A program made the translations under genes and the position numbers. Of a stretch of 7,799 nucleotides of DNA, positions 6,048 through 7,799 are shown in pieces; within the stretch, counting starts at the first letter, position 1; every line of letters begins with the position of its first letter. Origin of the DNA: Myxococcales bacterium (GTDB lineage Bacteria > Myxococcota > Polyangia > Polyangiales > Polyangiaceae). The notes beneath the pieces were generated by a model. That model was not told the origin of the DNA, did no database searches, and was given only the letters and a program-made list of their open reading frames with translations. The stretch spans positions 1 to 7,799 of the forward strand of contig JAGQIY010001462.1 of NCBI GenBank assembly GCA_020430865.1, given 5' to 3'.

Positions 6048-7307
6048 GTGAGCAACAAATCGCGACGACGGCTAGCCATCATCCTATCGGGGGGAGGTGC
6101 GCGGGGTGCGTACGAAGCGGGGGTGCTCTGGTACCTCTTCGATGAACTCACGCGTCTGCGGGGAGCTCCGCCGCGCGTCGATATCCTGTGTGGAACCAGC
6201 GTGGGGGCGATCAACAGCGCCTTCGTCGCCGCCCACCTGAGCGATCCAGTGCTCGGCGTGCGCCGCCTGGTCGATGTCTGGAGCGGGCTGCGCCTCGATC
6301 GAGTGCTCGGCTTCGGCATGCGCCAGGCGCTGAGCCTACCGCGAGTCTTGATGGGCGGCGGTCAGGGCACCGGCGTGTTCGACGTCGCGCCGATGTCCCA
6401 GCTCGTGCACAAGGAGATCCCCTGGCGCTCGGTCTCTCGCAGCCTGCGCAAGGGGCACCTCAAGGCGCTCAGCGTTTCCGCCACGGAAGTCAGCACCGGG
6501 CGCACGGTGATCTTCATGCAGACGGGGCCCAACACCGCGCTGCCGACCCGCGCGCCGCCGCGCACGTTGATCCGTGCGGATCGAATTGGCCCGCAGCACG
6601 CGCTGGCCTCCGCGGCGATCCCGCTGCTCTTCCCACCCGTGCAGATCGGCAGTCAGCTGTACGTCGACGGCGGCGTGCGCCAGAACACGCCCATCGCGCC
6701 GGCGATCCGCCTCGGCGCGACCCACATCCTGGTCGTCGGCACCTCGCGCCTCGTGCGTGGCGTGGTGCACCCGAACCCCGATCTGCAGGCTCCGGGCGCC
6801 ACGTTCTTGCTGGGCAAGGTGCTGAACGCGCTGCTCCTGGATCACCTGGACAACGACCTCGGCATGGTGAACCTGCTGAACGACACCATGGAGAGCGGTC
6901 GAGCGGCGTTCGGGCTGGACTACGTGGAGAAGCTCAACGCGGCGGCCGCGCTGCGTGGAGGCCACCGCTTCAGCGAGATCAGCACGATGGTCGTGCGCCC
7001 CACGGAGCGCGTCGGCAAGCTCGCCGGTGATTACCTGCGGAAAGGCAAGCTGAAGGCGGGCCCGGTGGTGACCAAGCGCCTGCTGAAGCTGCTCGACGTG
7101 GGAGTGGCCGACGACGCGGATCTCGCGAGCTACCTGCTGTTCGATGGCGGGTTCGCTCGCAGCCTGATCGATCTGGGGCGCGCCGACGCCTACGCGCGTC
7201 GCACGGAGCTCCTCGACTTCTTCGGTGAGGTCGAGGAGGCAGGGCCACCCGATGACGAGGGGCAGGACAGCTCGAGCTGGACGCTGCCGCCCCCAGCGGT
7301 CGGCTGA
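6048..7307 (+). CDS. Patatin-like phospholipase
   Basis: Patatin-family lipid acyl hydrolase of 419 residues. The family uses a Ser-Asp dyad to remove fatty acids from phospholipids or other acyl lipids. The oxyanion-hole motif GGGARG is at 15-20, the nucleophile motif GTSVG at 49-53 (Ser51), and the DGG with catalytic Asp207 at 207-209. The preceding HALASAAIPLLFPPV segment (184-198) is typical of the family. All catalytic elements are intact. A C-terminal region of about 200 residues after the dyad is mostly helical, ends in a Pro-rich acidic tail, and has no recognised domain. There is no signal peptide or beta-barrel domain, so I expect a cytosolic or inner-membrane-associated enzyme. The GTG at 6048 was chosen because it starts just before the conserved first strand; TTG codons at 6036 and 5967 would add residues with no family counterpart. 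No strong ribosome site is seen. It is divergent from the phosphodiesterase gene. Confidence 0.95.
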   Translation: MSNKSRRRLAIILSGGGARGAYEAGVLWYLFDELTRLRGAPPRVDILCGTSVGAINSAFVAAHLSDPVLGVRRLVDVWSGLRLDRVLGFGMRQALSLPRVLMGGGQGTGVFDVAPMSQLVHKEIPWRSVSRSLRKGHLKALSVSATEVSTGRTVIFMQTGPNTALPTRAPPRTLIRADRIGPQHALASAAIPLLFPPVQIGSQLYVDGGVRQNTPIAPAIRLGATHILVVGTSRLVRGVVHPNPDLQAPGATFLLGKVLNALLLDHLDNDLGMVNLLNDTMESGRAAFGLDYVEKLNAAAALRGGHRFSEISTMVVRPTERVGKLAGDYLRKGKLKAGPVVTKRLLKLLDVGVADDADLASYLLFDGGFARSLIDLGRADAYARRTELLDFFGEVEEAGPPDDEGQDSSSWTLPPPAVG

Positions 7308-7308
7308 G

Positions 7309-7617
7309 TCAGCAGTCCTCGAGGGCGTCCTGCAGCTCGCCGAGCGCCTTGGCGTTGCCGGTGCGCTCCGCGAGGGCGATGCCTTGCTCGAGCCAGCGCC
7401 TGGCGTCGCTCCCGCGATTCGCCTCGATCAACAGCTGCCCGGCCATCAGGTACATCGCGAGGTAGTCGGGATCTCGTTGCCGCAGCTGCTCGAAGATCTC
7501 GAGGGAGTCCTCCAAGCGTTCGAGCTTCCGGTACTCCATCGCCAGGCCGTACAGCGCGAATGAATCAGCCTTGCCGTCGTTGTGCAGCTGCTCGAGGAAT
7601 GCGAGGCGCTTGTTCAT
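7309..7617 (-). CDS. Small tetratricopeptide-repeat protein
   Basis: A 102-residue cytoplasmic protein made almost wholly of helices. Two TPR-like units are visible: ALYGLAMEYRKLERLEDSLE onward (about 21-50, ending RDP) and AMYLMAGQLLIEANRGSDAR onward (about 54-87). A short C-terminal helix ends in Asp-Cys. TPR proteins are binding scaffolds, and nothing here implies catalysis. Similar short two-TPR proteins beginning MNKRLAxLE are, from memory, widespread in myxobacteria without a known role. The ATG at 7617 is supported by AAGGAGG directly upstream. The stop codon lies 1 bp from the patatin stop on the opposite strand, so the two transcripts must overlap. It is divergent from the secreted-protein gene at 7646, with only 28 bp between start codons. 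Confidence 0.85.
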   Translation of the reverse strand: MNKRLAFLEQLHNDGKADSFALYGLAMEYRKLERLEDSLEIFEQLRQRDPDYLAMYLMAGQLLIEANRGSDARRWLEQGIALAERTGNAKALGELQDALEDC

Positions 7618-7645
7618 GGCCTCCTTCTAGCACTAGCTTCGAGTC
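7618..7645. promoter_or_regulatory. 28-bp divergent gap with strong minus-strand ribosome site
   Basis: On the minus strand AAGGAGG (7620-7626) is the strongest ribosome site in the window, although only 2 nt separate it from the ATG at 7617. Two CTAG tetramers (7627-7630 and 7633-7636) sit beside it. The gap is too short for two ordinary promoters, so each promoter must lie partly within the other gene's coding region, or one gene is read from further away. Confidence 0.5.
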
Positions 7646-7799
7646 ATGGGTCGGGTTTGGGGGTTAGGCGCGCTGCTCTTCGTCTGCATCCCGTTCCCCA
7701 GCGTCGCTCGAGCCGCGGGCAATCCGGTGTACCTGGTGGCGAAGCAGAGCGACACCCAGCAGCGTCGCCAGCTGTTTCGCGTCGCGGCGCGCTTTCGTC
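7646..7799 (+). CDS. Secreted protein, N-terminal fragment (runs off right edge)
   Basis: Fifty-one codons are visible from an ATG to the window end without a stop. The N-terminus MGRVWGLGALLFVCIPFPSV has a basic residue, a hydrophobic core and then ARA followed by AGNPVYLVA, which fits a signal peptidase I site after about residue 24. The mature part begins NPVYLVAKQSD and continues into a basic, Arg-rich stretch. No family can be assigned from this fragment. Codons mostly end in G or C, like the real genes nearby. A weak GAG at 7641-7643 is the only ribosome-site candidate. Confidence 0.6.
   Translation, partial: MGRVWGLGALLFVCIPFPSVARAAGNPVYLVAKQSDTQQRRQLFRVAARFR

Noticed and set aside
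5345..6319. Long N-terminal extension of the phosphodiesterase frame on the minus strand
   Set aside because: It crosses the tandem repeats and overlaps the patatin gene, and it would place the lipobox signal peptide in mid-protein. The methionines just before the signal segment are the sensible starts.

Overview
This GC-rich window (strong G/C bias at third codon positions, GTG start codons, few recognisable Shine-Dalgarno sites) looks like chromosomal DNA of a myxobacterium or a close relative. That placement is an inference. It rests on base composition, a large AAA-ATPase/TPR signalling protein, several lipoproteins close together, and a small TPR protein of a type I associate with myxobacteria. 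No mobile element, CRISPR array, tRNA or rRNA is visible.

Layout. (1) 1-2874 (+): most of a large STAND-type AAA ATPase with a TPR array, open at the left edge and probably lacking an N-terminal kinase or other signalling domain. (2) 2977-3726 (+) and 3810-4421 (+): two predicted outer-layer lipoproteins of unknown function. They share a spaced C-terminal cysteine pattern and look like diverged tandem paralogues. (3) 4466-5344 (-): a lipoprotein glycerophosphodiester phosphodiesterase, convergent with the second lipoprotein across a 44-bp gap that holds a hairpin. (4) 5345-6047: a repeat-rich, roughly 700-bp divergent intergenic region. It holds an interrupted inverted repeat, a patch of degenerate short repeats, a 21-bp tandem repeat of four full units plus one decayed unit, and one weak candidate small membrane-protein ORF. 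(5) 6048-7307 (+): a patatin-like phospholipase with a complete Ser-Asp dyad. (6) 7309-7617 (-): a 102-residue TPR protein, tail-to-tail with the patatin gene and 1 bp apart. (7) 7646-7799 (+): the start of a secreted protein of unknown function that runs off the right edge.

Working together. The patatin and the phosphodiesterase are divergent neighbours that could act in sequence on membrane lipid: acyl-chain removal, then cleavage of the glycerophosphodiester backbone. The phosphodiesterase is exported and the patatin has no signal peptide, so any joint pathway crosses compartments and remains an inference. The two lipoproteins are probably co-oriented partners of unknown role. No defence system or other clearly new system could be supported; the most unusual material is the lipoprotein pair and the repeat-rich intergenic region.
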